Under the pieces are notes generated by a model that saw only the letters and a list, made by a program, of their open reading frames with translations, did no database searches and had not been told where the DNA came from. DNA of 64,000 nt. It comes from Amaricoccus solimangrovi (lineage in GTDB: Bacteria > Pseudomonadota > Alphaproteobacteria > Rhodobacterales > Rhodobacteraceae). This document shows, piece by piece, positions 50,114 to 59,538 of the stretch. A program made the position numbers and the translations under genes. Each line of letters starts with the position of its first letter. The stretch's first letter is position 1. Location: contig NZ_VFRP01000021.1 of assembly GCF_006385685.1 (NCBI RefSeq), forward strand, positions 1 to 64,000, written 5' to 3'.

Positions 50114-50724
50114 GCCGATGCCTCCCGCGCCGCGTCATAGGCCGCGACGACGCGCGCGGCGGCGGCGGCGGTGTCTTCCGGGCTCTGGCCCGGCCGGTAG
50201 AGCGCCGTGCCGATGCCGAAGCCGCGCGCGCCGGCCGCGAACCAGTCGCCGAAATTCGACGCGTCGGCGCCTCCCACGGCGTAGACCTGGGTCTCGGAAG
50301 GCAGGACCGCCCGGATCGCCTTGAGCCCCTCGGTGCCGATCAGGAAGGAGGGGAAGATCTTCAGCGCCGTCGCCCCGGCGCGGAGCGCCGCGAAGCATTC
50401 GGTGGGCGTCAGCACGCCGGGATAGGAGGCCATGCCCGCCGCGCGGGTGGCGGCGATCACCTCCGGGTCGCAGTTGGGCGAGACGACGATCCGCGCGCCG
50501 ATCCCCGCCAGCCGCGCCACCGCCGCCGTTTCGAGCACCGTTCCGGCCCCGATCTCGGCCTCGGCGCCGAAGCGGCGGACCAGCGCCTCCACGCTCGCGA
50601 AGGGATCGGGGGAGTTCAGCGGCACCTCGATCATGCTGATGCCCTGGGCGATCAGCGCCTCGGCATGAGCCGGGGCCTCGTCGGGGCGGATGCCGCGCAG
50701 GATCGCGATGAGGGCGCGGGACAT
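50110..50724 (-). CDS. dgoA: 2-dehydro-3-deoxy-6-phosphogalactonate aldolase
   Basis: A 204-residue class I aldolase. Schiff-base Lys122 lies in ALKIFPS and Glu33 in MIEVPLNSP. These match the KDPGal rather than KDPG aldolase style, which has an ItlRT-type strand at this place. It splits KDPGal to pyruvate and glyceraldehyde 3-phosphate, the last step of the De Ley-Doudoroff route. It starts four bases after dgoK and overlaps the lactonase gene. Confidence 0.93.
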   Translation of the reverse strand: MSRALIAILRGIRPDEAPAHAEALIAQGISMIEVPLNSPDPFASVEALVRRFGAEAEIGAGTVLETAAVARLAGIGARIVVSPNCDPEVIAATRAAGMASYPGVLTPTECFAALRAGATALKIFPSFLIGTEGLKAIRAVLPSETQVYAVGGADASNFGDWFAAGARGFGIGTALYRPGQSPEDTAAAAARVVAAYDAAREASA

Positions 50725-50728
50725 GGGC

Positions 50729-51697
50729 TCACTCCAGTTCCATTAGGGCGCGGGCGGCGCGCAGGCCCGCGAGGGTCGCCTCGGTGGCATGCAGCCGTTT
50801 CGGTTCGGCGGCGCCGGCGCGCGCGAGCGCGGCGGCGTAGAGGTCCGACAGCCGTCCCGCGCCGATGACGACGAGCGGCCGATCCTGCCAGCGGGGCCGG
50901 CAGGCGGCGAGTTCGCTTCCGATCAGCAGGCCCGAGAGCCGGCCCGCGCCCGCGTCGGGCGCGAGCCCGTCGAGCAGGCCGGCCGCGCGGATGCCGAAGA
51001 GGCCGGCGGGCAGGGCACCGGGCTCGGCGAGGCTCTCCCCGACGGCGGCCCCGAAGGCGGCGTCGAAGGCGGCCGGATCCTCGCCCGCGCCCGCGAGCCC
51101 GTGGCGCAGCACCGAGCGCGTCGCGAGCAGTTCGAAGAGTTCCCCGGTCAGGAAGCTCTGGAAACCCGTCACCGCGCCGCCCGCGACCGACGCCCATTTG
51201 CAATGCGTTCCGGGCAGGCAGATCGTGCCGTCGAAGCCGGGATCGCGCGCGAGCGCGCCCGCGATCTGCGTCTCCTCGCCGCGCATCACCTCGTCGCGGG
51301 GGGCGCGCTGGCAGAGGCCGGGCAGGATGCGGACCGCGAGCCCCGCCGGCGCGTCGGGCGGCGTGACCGCGCCCGTCCCGAGCGGGGCCGTCGGGACCGG
51401 CAGATACGGCGCCTCGCACCAGCCCTGCCGCGCGCCGGCCATGCCGCAGATCAGGACCGGCAGCGGCCGGCCCGGATCGCGCGGGGTCCAGCCCCGGATG
51501 AGTTCGCTCAGCACGCCCGGATATTCCCCCGGCGCGAGCCGCCCCATTCCCTTTTCGGAGGCGCGGCAGGCCAGCACCTCGCCCGCCCCGGTCATCGCCC
51601 AGGCGCGCAGGTTGCTGGTGCCCCAGTCGATCGCGAGCCAGTCGACGACGGCCGGTTCGAGCACGGCGGGGTCGGCCTCCGTCTCCGGCGCGCCCAT
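50729..51697 (-). CDS. dgoK: 2-dehydro-3-deoxygalactonokinase
   Basis: A 322-residue sugar-acid kinase of the ASKHA fold. AIDWGTSNLRAW near residue 23 is the phosphate loop, and GMAGARQGWCEAPYLP, LPGTHCKW and the C-terminal IGAGRLSDLYAAAL are typical of DgoK. It phosphorylates 2-keto-3-deoxygalactonate. The ATG shares one base with the stop of the upstream dehydratase gene (TGATG), and dgoA follows, as in galactonate operons. Confidence 0.92.
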   Translation of the reverse strand: MGAPETEADPAVLEPAVVDWLAIDWGTSNLRAWAMTGAGEVLACRASEKGMGRLAPGEYPGVLSELIRGWTPRDPGRPLPVLICGMAGARQGWCEAPYLPVPTAPLGTGAVTPPDAPAGLAVRILPGLCQRAPRDEVMRGEETQIAGALARDPGFDGTICLPGTHCKWASVAGGAVTGFQSFLTGELFELLATRSVLRHGLAGAGEDPAAFDAAFGAAVGESLAEPGALPAGLFGIRAAGLLDGLAPDAGAGRLSGLLIGSELAACRPRWQDRPLVVIGAGRLSDLYAAALARAGAAEPKRLHATEATLAGLRAARALMELE

Positions 51698-53442
51698 CAG
51701 TGGCTGTCCCTGCCGACCGGCGCGCCGCGGCAGCCCCTGAGGAAGTCGAAATCGGCGCCGGTATCCGCGCCCTGCACATGGGTGTGGAAGAGCTGCGCGT
51801 AGCCGCCGACCGGGGGTTCGAAACCCGGTTTCCACGCCGCCAGCCGCTCCGCCAGCTCGGCGTCCGGAATGTCGAGATGGATCCGCCGGGCCTCGACGTC
51901 GATCTCGATCATGTCGCCGTCGCGTACCACCGCGAGCGGGCCGCCGACCGCCGCCTCGGGCGAGGTGTGCAGGATGACGGTGCCATAGGCGGTGCCCGAC
52001 ATGCGCGCGTCCGAGATCCGCACCATGTCGGTGATCCCCTTGCGCAGCACCTTGGGTGGCAGGCCCATGTTGCCGACCTCCGCCATGCCCGGATAGCCCT
52101 TCGGACCGCAGTTCTTCATCACCATGACGCAGGTCTCGTCGATGTCGAGCGCCTCGTCGTTGATCTTCGCCTTGTAGTCGTCGATGTCCTCGAAGACGAC
52201 CGCGCGGCCACGATGCTTCAGGAGCCGCGGCGAGGAGGCGGAGGGTTTCAGAACCGCCCCGTTCGGCGCGAGATTGCCGCGCAGCACGGCGATGCCGCCA
52301 TGGCTCGTCAGCGCGCGCTCGGTTGGCAGGATCACGTCCTCGTCGTGGTTGCGGACATCCTTCACCTGGTCCCAGATCGACTCGCCCGCGACGGTCAGCG
52401 CGTCCCTGTTGAGAAGCCCCGCCTCGCCGAGCCGCTTGATGACCACGGGCAGGCCGCCGGCGTAGAAGAACTCCTCCATCAGGTACTTGCCCGAAGGCAT
52501 CAGGTTCACGATCGTCGGCACGTCGCGGCCGCAGCGGTCCCAGTCGTCGAGCGTGAGGTCGACGCCGACGCGCCCGGCGATGCCGAGCAGGTGGATGACG
52601 GCGTTGGTCGAGCCGCCGATCGCGCCGTTCGTCCGGATCGCGTTCTCGAACGCCTGCTTCGTCATCACGTCCGAGGGCTTCAGGTCGTCCTTCACCATCT
52701 GCACGATGCGACGGCCGGTGAGTTGCGCCATCATCCGGCGGCGCGAATCGACCGCCGGGATCGCCGCGTTGCCCGAGAGCGCCATGCCGAGCGCCTCGGC
52801 CATCGAGGCCATGGTCGAGGCGGTGCCCATCGTGTTGCAGGAGCCGGGCGAGCGGCTCATCGAGGCTTCCGCCTCGGAGAATTCCTCGGGCGTCATCTCG
52901 CCCGCCTTCACCGCCTCGGAGAATTTCCAGAGGTGCGTGCCCGAGCCGACCCGCTCGCCCCGGAAGTAACCGTTCAGCATCGGCCCGCCGGTCACGACGA
53001 TGCTCGGCAGGTCGCAGGAGGCCGCGCCCATCAGCAGCGAGGGCGTGGTCTTGTCGCAGCCCACCATCAGCACGCAGCCGTCCATCGGCTGGCCCCGGAT
53101 CGCTTCCTCCACCGCCATCGCCGCGAGGTTGCGGAACATCATCGCCGTCGGGCGGAACGCGCTCTCGGAGGCGGAGAAGACCGGCACCTCGACCGGAAAG
53201 CCGCCCGCCTCGTAGACGCCCCATTTCACCCGCTCCGCGAGGTCGCGCAGATGCGCGTTGCAGGGGGTAAGCTCGGACCAGGTGTTGAGGATGCCGATCA
53301 CCGGCCGCCCGTCGAAGAGATCGGCGGGAAAGCCCTGATTTCGCATCCATCCCCGGTGATAGATCTGATCGCGGCCGGTGCCGCCGAACCATTCCTGCGA
53401 GCGGAGGCGGCGCGGCCAGGGTTTCGGGGTAAAGGCGGTCAT
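51697..53442 (-). CDS. IlvD/Edd-family sugar-acid dehydratase (L-arabinonate/D-galactonate type)
   Basis: A 581-residue dehydratase of the IlvD/Edd family. Cys61, Cys129 and Cys202 (in LTPCN, MVGCDKTTP and GSCNTMGTA) correspond, with a constant offset of two, to the [2Fe-2S] ligands Cys59, Cys127 and Cys200 that I recall for Rhizobium L-arabinonate dehydratase; RMSGTAYGT holds the active-site Ser. It should convert galactonate or arabinonate to the 2-keto-3-deoxy acid. GGAGAG precedes the ATG. No enolase-type DgoD is present, so this enzyme likely serves that step. Confidence 0.9.
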   Translation of the reverse strand: MTAFTPKPWPRRLRSQEWFGGTGRDQIYHRGWMRNQGFPADLFDGRPVIGILNTWSELTPCNAHLRDLAERVKWGVYEAGGFPVEVPVFSASESAFRPTAMMFRNLAAMAVEEAIRGQPMDGCVLMVGCDKTTPSLLMGAASCDLPSIVVTGGPMLNGYFRGERVGSGTHLWKFSEAVKAGEMTPEEFSEAEASMSRSPGSCNTMGTASTMASMAEALGMALSGNAAIPAVDSRRRMMAQLTGRRIVQMVKDDLKPSDVMTKQAFENAIRTNGAIGGSTNAVIHLLGIAGRVGVDLTLDDWDRCGRDVPTIVNLMPSGKYLMEEFFYAGGLPVVIKRLGEAGLLNRDALTVAGESIWDQVKDVRNHDEDVILPTERALTSHGGIAVLRGNLAPNGAVLKPSASSPRLLKHRGRAVVFEDIDDYKAKINDEALDIDETCVMVMKNCGPKGYPGMAEVGNMGLPPKVLRKGITDMVRISDARMSGTAYGTVILHTSPEAAVGGPLAVVRDGDMIEIDVEARRIHLDIPDAELAERLAAWKPGFEPPVGGYAQLFHTHVQGADTGADFDFLRGCRGAPVGRDSH

Positions 53443-53464
53443 GGCAGGCTCTCCGTGGTCTGGT

Positions 53465-53481
53465 CCGGGCGTCCGGCCCGG
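53465..53481. terminator. Short hairpin between gguC and the dehydratase gene
   Basis: A 6-bp GC stem (53465-53470 with 53476-53481) with a five-base loop lies in the 67-base gap. It could weaken transcription from the transporter part into the enzyme part of the leftward operon. Confidence 0.35.
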
Positions 53482-53509
53482 CCGGGGGATGCCGCCCCCG
53501 GGGCGGTCA

Positions 53510-54484
53510 TCACAAGGCGTCGACGGTCACGACCGTCTCGGCGTCATCCCCGGCGATCGCAAGCGGATTTCGAAGCGGCAGGCCGAACTCCGGCGCCGAG
53601 ATCTCGAACACGTCGCCCGGCTCGGTCCGCACACCCTCCGCGAAGGAGAGCGTCGCCGTGCCGAACATGTGGACGTGCAGGTCGCCCGGCTGGCGGAACA
53701 GGTCGTACTTGAAGTGGTGGTGCTCGAGGTTGGCGACCGTGTGGCTCATGTTCGCCTCGCCCGAGAGGAACGGCGCCTCGAAGATCGCCTTCCCGTCGCG
53801 GATCACCCGCGAGGTTCCCCGGATGTCATGGGGCAGGTCGCCGACGAGCAGTTCCGGCCCGAAGGAGGCGGGGCGGAGCTTGGAATGGGCGAGGAAGAGG
53901 TAGTTCATCCGCTCCAGCACATGGTCGGAGAACTCGTTCGCGAGCGTGAAGCCGACCCGCCGCGGACGGCCGTCCCCGTCGATCAGGTAGAAGCCCGCGA
54001 TCTCCGGCTCCTCGCCGCCGTCGAGCGCGAAGGCGGGCGAGGTGAGCGGATCGCCCGGCGCGACCGCGAGCGCGCCGGTGCCCTTGTAGAACCATTCCGG
54101 CTGGACGCCGACCTTGCCCTGCTCCGGCTTGCCGCCCTCGATCCCCATCCGGAACATCTTCATGCTGTCGGACATGCCCTCGGGATTGGTGTGCATCGCG
54201 TCGCGCGCGGAAGCCGAGCCCGTGTGGGTGAGACCCGTCCCGGTCAGGAACATCCGCGCGGGCTCGGGATGGCGCAGCGGCACGTCGAGCGCGTCGCGTT
54301 CGAGCAGGGCGAGCAGGTCCACGGCCTCGCCGCCCGCGGGCAGGACGTCGCGGATCGGGCGGTCCTCGGCGATGGCCCGCGTGGCGAGATCGTAGATCGA
54401 GCCGATGCCGGGGACGAGCCGCGCCGCCTCCCCCTCGCGGGCGATCACGCCCCCCGATTTCAACTGGCTGAGGTGAAGTGTCAT
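53510..54484 (-). CDS. gguC: GguC/AraD1-type protein, fumarylacetoacetate hydrolase superfamily
   Basis: A 324-residue protein of the FAH superfamily, with the metal-binding acidic segment AGFYLIDGDG and GFTLANEFSDH in the middle. It matches the GguC family found after gguA-gguB in Agrobacterium-like loci. Family members have been proposed to dehydrate or hydrate 2-keto-3-deoxy pentonates, but I know of no firm assignment. Its start overlaps the gguB stop (ATGA). In this locus it could serve the pentose branch while DgoK and DgoA serve hexoses. Confidence 0.87.
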   Translation of the reverse strand: MTLHLSQLKSGGVIAREGEAARLVPGIGSIYDLATRAIAEDRPIRDVLPAGGEAVDLLALLERDALDVPLRHPEPARMFLTGTGLTHTGSASARDAMHTNPEGMSDSMKMFRMGIEGGKPEQGKVGVQPEWFYKGTGALAVAPGDPLTSPAFALDGGEEPEIAGFYLIDGDGRPRRVGFTLANEFSDHVLERMNYLFLAHSKLRPASFGPELLVGDLPHDIRGTSRVIRDGKAIFEAPFLSGEANMSHTVANLEHHHFKYDLFRQPGDLHVHMFGTATLSFAEGVRTEPGDVFEISAPEFGLPLRNPLAIAGDDAETVVTVDAL

Positions 54485-55680
54485 CCCTGCTTGCTCCGGT
54501 TGTAGACGTCGAAGATCACGGCGGCGAGCAGCACGAGACCCTTGATGACCTGCTGGTAGTCGATGCCGATGCCGAGGATCGACATGCCGTTGTTCATGAC
54601 GCCCATGATGAAGGCGCCGACGACCGCGCCGACGATCTTGCCCGCGCCGCCCGACATCGAGGCGCCGCCGATGAAGCAGGCTGCGATCACGTCGAGTTCG
54701 AACGAGACGCCGGCCTTTGGCGTCGCGGTGTTGAGCCGGGCGGCGAAGATGAGCCCGGCGAGCGCGGCCAGCGCGCCCATGTTGCAGAAGGTGAGGAAGA
54801 CCAGCCGCTCGGTATTGATGCCCGAGAGCTTCGCCGCCTTCTCGTTGCCGCCGATCGCGTAGATCCGCCGGCCGATGGTCGTCGAATTGGTGAGGAAGGT
54901 ATAGGCTGCGATCAGGACCGACATGGTGATGAGCACGTTCGGCAGGCCGCGGTAGGTCGCGAGCAGCCAGGCGATGTAGACGATCGCGAGTGCCACGAGC
55001 GCGTTCTTGACCGCGAAGATCGTGAAGGGCTCGCCCTCGATCCCGAAGCGGACGTGGCGCGCCCGCGCACGGGCGGAGAGCCAGACGATCGTGGCGGCGG
55101 CGAGCACGCCGAGCACGATCGCCGTGACGTTTGGCTTGCCCACCCCGAAGAGATCCGGGACGAAGCCGGTCGAGAGCAGCTGGAACGCCTTCGGGAACGG
55201 CCCGACCGACTGGCCGGCGAGGAGCCACAGCGTCAGCCCGCGAAAGACCAGCATGCCGGCGAGCGTGACGATGAAGGAGGGGATGCGCCAGTAGGCGACC
55301 CAGTAGCCCTGCGCCGCGCCGATCGCCGCGCCGCAGACGAGGCAGATCGCGATCACCAGGACGACCGGCAGCCCCCATTGCACCAGCATCACGGCGGCGA
55401 GCCCGCCGATGAAGCCGGAGACCGACCCCACGGAAAGGTCGATATGCCCCGCGACGATCACGAGCAGCATGCCGAGCGCCATGATGATGATGTAGCTGTT
55501 CTGCAGGAACAGGTTCGTCAGGTTCACCGGCCGGAGCAGCGTGCCGTCGGTCACGACCTGGAAGAAGGCCATGATCAGCACGAGCGCGATCAGGATGCCG
55601 TATTCGCGCAGATGGGTCTTGAGATGGGAGCCGAGCGTGGCGCTTTCGGCCGCCTCCGTATTGGTCTTGGCGTGGGACAC
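54481..55680 (-). CDS. gguB: Sugar ABC transporter permease GguB
   Basis: A 399-residue CUT2 permease with about ten hydrophobic segments. YIIIMALGMLLVIVAGHIDLSVGS is the class signature and FIGGASMSGGAGKIVGAVVG lies near the C-terminus. Its length fits GguB/XylH-type permeases, which are longer than RbsC. I start it at the GTG at 55680, with AGGAGG about ten bases upstream. It lies five bases after gguA and overlaps gguC by four. Confidence 0.92.
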   Translation of the reverse strand: MSHAKTNTEAAESATLGSHLKTHLREYGILIALVLIMAFFQVVTDGTLLRPVNLTNLFLQNSYIIIMALGMLLVIVAGHIDLSVGSVSGFIGGLAAVMLVQWGLPVVLVIAICLVCGAAIGAAQGYWVAYWRIPSFIVTLAGMLVFRGLTLWLLAGQSVGPFPKAFQLLSTGFVPDLFGVGKPNVTAIVLGVLAAATIVWLSARARARHVRFGIEGEPFTIFAVKNALVALAIVYIAWLLATYRGLPNVLITMSVLIAAYTFLTNSTTIGRRIYAIGGNEKAAKLSGINTERLVFLTFCNMGALAALAGLIFAARLNTATPKAGVSFELDVIAACFIGGASMSGGAGKIVGAVVGAFIMGVMNNGMSILGIGIDYQQVIKGLVLLAAVIFDVYNRSKQG

Positions 55681-55685
55681 GGGAA

Positions 55686-57218
55686 TCAGCCCTCCTGTCG
55701 GCCCTGCACGATCATGGACATGATCCGTTCCTGGCTGGCCTCGGTCTTGCCGAGCTCGCCCATCAGCGCGCCCTCGCACATCACGTAGATCCGGTCGCAC
55801 ATGCCGAGCAGTTCGGGCATCTCCGAGGAGATCATGATGACGCCCCGGCGCTGGGCGGCGAGCTCGTTGATGATGTTGTAGATTTCATACTTGGCGCCGA
55901 CGTCGATGCCCCGCGTCGGCTCGTCGAGGATCAGCACCTCGGGGTCGGTGAAGAGCCATTTCGCGAGCACGACCTTCTGCTGGTTGCCGCCGGAGAGGTT
56001 CATCACCTTCTGGAACACCGAGGGCGTGCGGATGCGGAGCGCGCGGCGGTAGTCCTCCGCGACCTGCCGCTCGGAGGCGGTGTCGAGCACGCTCCGCTTC
56101 GAGACCCGCTCGAGGGCTGCGAGCGTCGTGTTGCGCAGGATCGTCTCCTCGAGGATCAGCCCGAGGCTCTTGCGGTCCTCGGTCACGTAGGCGAGGCCGC
56201 TTGCGATCGCGGCCTGCACGGTGGAGACGTCGATCTCCTTGCCGCGCAGCCGGGCGGTGCCCGAGATCTCGCGGCCGTAGCTCCGCCCGAAGAGGCTCAT
56301 CGCGAATTCGGTGCGGCCGGAGCCCATGAGCCCCGCGATGCCGACCACCTCGCCGGCGCGGACGCGGAGCGAGACGTCGCGGATCATCTGGCGGCCGACC
56401 TGCTCGGGATGCCAGACGTTCCAGTGCTCGACCTCGAGCAGCGTCTCGCCGATCTCGGCGTCGCGGTCGGGATAGCGGTGGGCCATGTCGCGGCCGACCA
56501 TGTCGCGGATGATCCGGTCCTCCGCGATCGCGCCGCGCTCGCAGGCGAAGGTCGATACGGTCGCGCCGTCGCGCAGCACGGTGACGTTGTCCGCCACCCG
56601 CCGGATCTCGTTCAGCTTGTGCGAGATCAGGATCGAGGTGATGCCCTGGGCGCGGAATTCCAGCAGCAGGTCGAGGAGCGCCTGGCTGTCGTTCTCCTGC
56701 AGGCTCGCGGTCGGCTCGTCGAGGATCAGGAGCTTCACCTCCTTCGAGAGCGCCTTGGCGATCTCGACGAGCTGCTGCTTGCCGACGCCGAGCTTGCCGA
56801 CCGGGATGCCCGGGGCTTCCACCAGCCCCACCTTGCGCAGGAGCTCCGTGGCGCGGACGTAGGAATCGGCCCAGTCGATCACCCCCGCCGTCGCGATCTC
56901 GTTGCCGAGGAAGATGTTCTCGGCGATCGAGAGCAGCGGGACGAGCGCGAGCTCCTGGTGGATGATGATGATCCCCTTCGCCTCGCTGTCGGAAATGCCG
57001 CGGAAGGCGACGGGCTGGCCGTCGTAGAGGATCTCGCCCTCGTAGGAGCCGTGCGGGTAGACGCCCGAAAGCACCTTCATCAGCGTCGACTTGCCCGCGC
57101 CGTTCTCGCCGCAGATCGCATGGATCTCGCCCCGGGAGACGGTCAGGTTGACGTTGTCGAGCGCTCTGACGCCCGGGAAGGTCTTGGTGATGCCGCGCAT
57201 CTCGAGAAGGGCCGTCAT
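55686..57218 (-). CDS. gguA: Sugar ABC transporter ATP-binding protein GguA
   Basis: A 510-residue tandem ATPase of the CUT2 class. The first site has Walker [10 protein letters not shown] and LILDEPTA; the second has the degenerate GLMGSGRTE loop, [16 protein letters not shown] and [13 protein letters not shown]. It powers import of the sugar delivered by ChvE. It follows chvE after a 151-base gap containing a hairpin. The ribosome site is modest. Confidence 0.93.
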   Translation of the reverse strand: MTALLEMRGITKTFPGVRALDNVNLTVSRGEIHAICGENGAGKSTLMKVLSGVYPHGSYEGEILYDGQPVAFRGISDSEAKGIIIIHQELALVPLLSIAENIFLGNEIATAGVIDWADSYVRATELLRKVGLVEAPGIPVGKLGVGKQQLVEIAKALSKEVKLLILDEPTASLQENDSQALLDLLLEFRAQGITSILISHKLNEIRRVADNVTVLRDGATVSTFACERGAIAEDRIIRDMVGRDMAHRYPDRDAEIGETLLEVEHWNVWHPEQVGRQMIRDVSLRVRAGEVVGIAGLMGSGRTEFAMSLFGRSYGREISGTARLRGKEIDVSTVQAAIASGLAYVTEDRKSLGLILEETILRNTTLAALERVSKRSVLDTASERQVAEDYRRALRIRTPSVFQKVMNLSGGNQQKVVLAKWLFTDPEVLILDEPTRGIDVGAKYEIYNIINELAAQRRGVIMISSEMPELLGMCDRIYVMCEGALMGELGKTEASQERIMSMIVQGRQEG

Positions 57219-57299
57219 GATCGTCTCGCCTGGGGCATCGGGGGGATCCCGAAGGGGCGGCCGGGGCCGCGGGGGGAGATCCGTCCTGGTCCGGAAGAA

Positions 57300-57322
57300 G
57301 TCCCGGGCGCGCGGCCCGGGAC
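57300..57322. terminator. 9-bp hairpin between chvE and gguA
   Basis: The arms 57300-57308 and 57314-57322 pair perfectly around a five-base loop, 48 bases after the chvE stop. As with ytfQ, it probably stabilises the binding-protein mRNA or reduces read-through to the ATPase and permease genes. Confidence 0.6.
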
Positions 57323-57369
57323 AGTTCGGGAGACGCGCGCGGCCGCGCCGCGCGCGCTCCGGGGAAGGG

Positions 57370-58431
57370 TCACTGGAGCTGGTTCGTGGTGTAGTAGCCG
57401 GAGCCGACCAGCACCTCTTCCCAGTTCGACGCGTCGACCGCGACCGGTTCGAGCAGGTAGGAGGGCACGACCTTGACGCCGTTGTCGTAGGTGGTCGTGT
57501 CGTTCACTTCCGGCTCCTGGCCGCTCATGAGCGCGTCGACCATCTTCACGGTCACGCCGGCGAGCGCGCGGGTGTCCTTGAACACGGTCGAATACTGCTC
57601 GCCCGCGATGATCGACTTGACCGAGGGCACCTCGGCGTCCTGGCCGGTGACGATCGGCATCTTCATGTCGCCCGAGCCGTAGCCGACGCCCTTGAGCGAG
57701 GAGAGGATGCCGATCGAGAGCCCGTCATAGGGGGAGAGCACGCCCTGGATCTGCTTGTCGGTGTAGTTGGCCGAGAGCAGGTTATCCATGCGCGACTGCG
57801 CCACCGCGCCGTCCCAGCGCAGCGTGCCGACCTTGTCCATGCCCATCTGGCCCGAAGGGATCTTCACCGTGCCCGCGTCGATCAGCGGCTGCAGCACCGA
57901 CATCGCGCCGTCGTAGAAGAAATAGGCGTTGTTGTCGTCCGGCGAGCCGCCGAAGAGTTCGACATTGTAGGGGTCGTCGCCGAAGCGCGCCTTCATCCCG
58001 TCGACGAGACTGGTCGCCTGCAGGACGCCGACCTTGAAGTTGTCGAAGGTGGCGTAATAGTCGACGTTCGGCGTGTCCCGGATCAGCCGGTCATAGGCGA
58101 TCACCTTGATGTCGGAGGCCTTGGCGTTCTCCAGCGCGTTGGTGAGCGTGGTGCCGTCGATCGCCGCGATCACGAGGACGTTCACGCCCTTCACGATCAT
58201 GTTCTCGACCTGGCTCAACTGATTCGGGATATCGTCCTCGGCGTATTGCAGATCGGTGTCGTAGCCGGCGGCCTTGAACTGCTCCACCATCGCGTTGCCG
58301 TCGGCGATCCAGCGCGCCGAGGATTTCGTCGGCATCGCGATGCCGATGGTCCCCTTGCCGTCGGCGAAGGCCTGACCCGCGAACAGGGTCGCGCCGATCG
58401 CGGCGGCGGCCGCGAGCATTCCGAATTTCAT
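57370..58431 (-). CDS. chvE: Multiple-sugar-binding periplasmic protein ChvE
   Basis: A 353-residue periplasmic binding protein, the same size as Agrobacterium ChvE. The signal peptide [23 protein letters not shown] is cleaved near residue 23. The binding-cleft segments [31 protein letters not shown] and [11 protein letters not shown] are close to ChvE/XylF proteins that bind galactose, arabinose, glucose and xylose. GGGGAGG before the ATG at 58431 fixes the start. In Agrobacterium the protein also signals to VirA; no vir-type kinase is in this window. Confidence 0.93.
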   Translation of the reverse strand: MKFGMLAAAAAIGATLFAGQAFADGKGTIGIAMPTKSSARWIADGNAMVEQFKAAGYDTDLQYAEDDIPNQLSQVENMIVKGVNVLVIAAIDGTTLTNALENAKASDIKVIAYDRLIRDTPNVDYYATFDNFKVGVLQATSLVDGMKARFGDDPYNVELFGGSPDDNNAYFFYDGAMSVLQPLIDAGTVKIPSGQMGMDKVGTLRWDGAVAQSRMDNLLSANYTDKQIQGVLSPYDGLSIGILSSLKGVGYGSGDMKMPIVTGQDAEVPSVKSIIAGEQYSTVFKDTRALAGVTVKMVDALMSGQEPEVNDTTTYDNGVKVVPSYLLEPVAVDASNWEEVLVGSGYYTTNQLQ

Positions 58432-58518
58432 GCTGTCCTCCCCGGAAGGCGCCTCGCCTCCGGCGGGCGCCGTTTCTTTCGGCCGCCATGCGACCCGGAG
58501 CCTACTTTTCGCTCGGTT

Positions 58519-58545
58519 CCACATATCAATCAAATTACATTGTGG
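58519..58545. promoter_or_regulatory. Candidate LysR-type binding region between chvE and gbpR
   Basis: CCACA and TGTGG arms enclose 17 AT-rich bases in a 144-base divergent promoter region. A second AT-rich element, TTATCAAAACTGGTATG, lies next to the regulator gene. Divergent orientation to a LysR gene fits regulation from here; the exact box is uncertain. Confidence 0.35.
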
Positions 58546-58575
58546 CCATTCGTGTTATCAAAACTGGTATGTGAC

Positions 58576-59538
58576 ATGGCGGGCGAGCCGATCCTGAACC
58601 TCAAGCTCAACCAGTTGCGGCTGATCGGCGCGATCGCCGAGCATGGCCAGTTGCGCCTCGCGGCGGAGATGCTGGCGATCACCCAGCCGGCGGCCTCGCG
58701 CATGCTGGCCGAGATCGAGCGGGTGGTCGGCGCGCCGCTCTTCGCCCGGCATCCGAAGGGGATGGGGCTGACGCCGCTCGGTCAGGTGATCGCGCGGCGC
58801 GCGCACGAAATGGCGGTCGAGATGCGCGATCTCTCGCGCGAGGTACGCGCCTTTCGCGAGGGGCGGGGCGGGGAGGTCGCGGTCGGCGCGGTGACGGGGC
58901 CGGCGGTCGGCTACCTCGTTCCCGCGATCCGGCGCCTGCGCGCCGAGGCGCCGGAGGTCGAGGTGCGGGTGGACGTGGCGCCCTCCGCGACGCTGGTGCG
59001 CGGGCTGAGCGCGGCGGATTACGACTTCGTGCTGGGCCGCCCGCTGCCCGAGAGCGACCGCCGCGCCTTCGAACTGCGTCCCGCCTGGCACGAATGGGTG
59101 AGCTTTCTCGTCCGGCGCGAGCATCCGCTGGCCGCGCGCGACCGGGTCGGCCTGGCCGATCTGCGGGAATTCGACTGGATCATTCAGGAGCGCGGCACGC
59201 CGATCCGGACCGCGGTGGACGAGGCGCTGTCGCGCGAGGGCCTGCCGGCGCCGCCGAGCATCGTCTCCACCTCCTCGCTCGTGGTGATGATCGCCTTCCT
59301 CTCCCAGACCGACGCGGTCGCGCCGATGGCGCGGGAGGTCACGCGGATGATGACGCGCACGCCGGTCAGCGCCGGTTTCGTCCAGCCGCGGCTGGCGCGC
59401 GACCTGATGGTCTCGCCCTATTACATCATCCGGGCGCGGGGACGCGCGCTGTCGCCGGCGGCGCTGCGCCTGCTCGCGCTGGTGGAGGAGGAGCTCGACA
59501 CCCGGGCGCCCGAGGGAATGGCCGAGGGCGAGGGCTAG
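58576..59538 (+). CDS. gbpR: LysR-family regulator, GbpR type
   Basis: A 320-residue LysR regulator with an N-terminal winged helix (NQLRLIGAIAEHGQLRLAAEMLAITQPAASRMLAEIER, about residues 12-50) and a C-terminal effector domain. It is divergent from chvE-gguABC, the same arrangement as gbpR in Agrobacterium, where it activates chvE with galactose and arabinose. No ribosome site is obvious before the ATG. Its stop shares the bases CTAG with the stop of the convergent PAS gene. Confidence 0.87.
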   Translation: MAGEPILNLKLNQLRLIGAIAEHGQLRLAAEMLAITQPAASRMLAEIERVVGAPLFARHPKGMGLTPLGQVIARRAHEMAVEMRDLSREVRAFREGRGGEVAVGAVTGPAVGYLVPAIRRLRAEAPEVEVRVDVAPSATLVRGLSAADYDFVLGRPLPESDRRAFELRPAWHEWVSFLVRREHPLAARDRVGLADLREFDWIIQERGTPIRTAVDEALSREGLPAPPSIVSTSSLVVMIAFLSQTDAVAPMAREVTRMMTRTPVSAGFVQPRLARDLMVSPYYIIRARGRALSPAALRLLALVEEELDTRAPEGMAEGEG

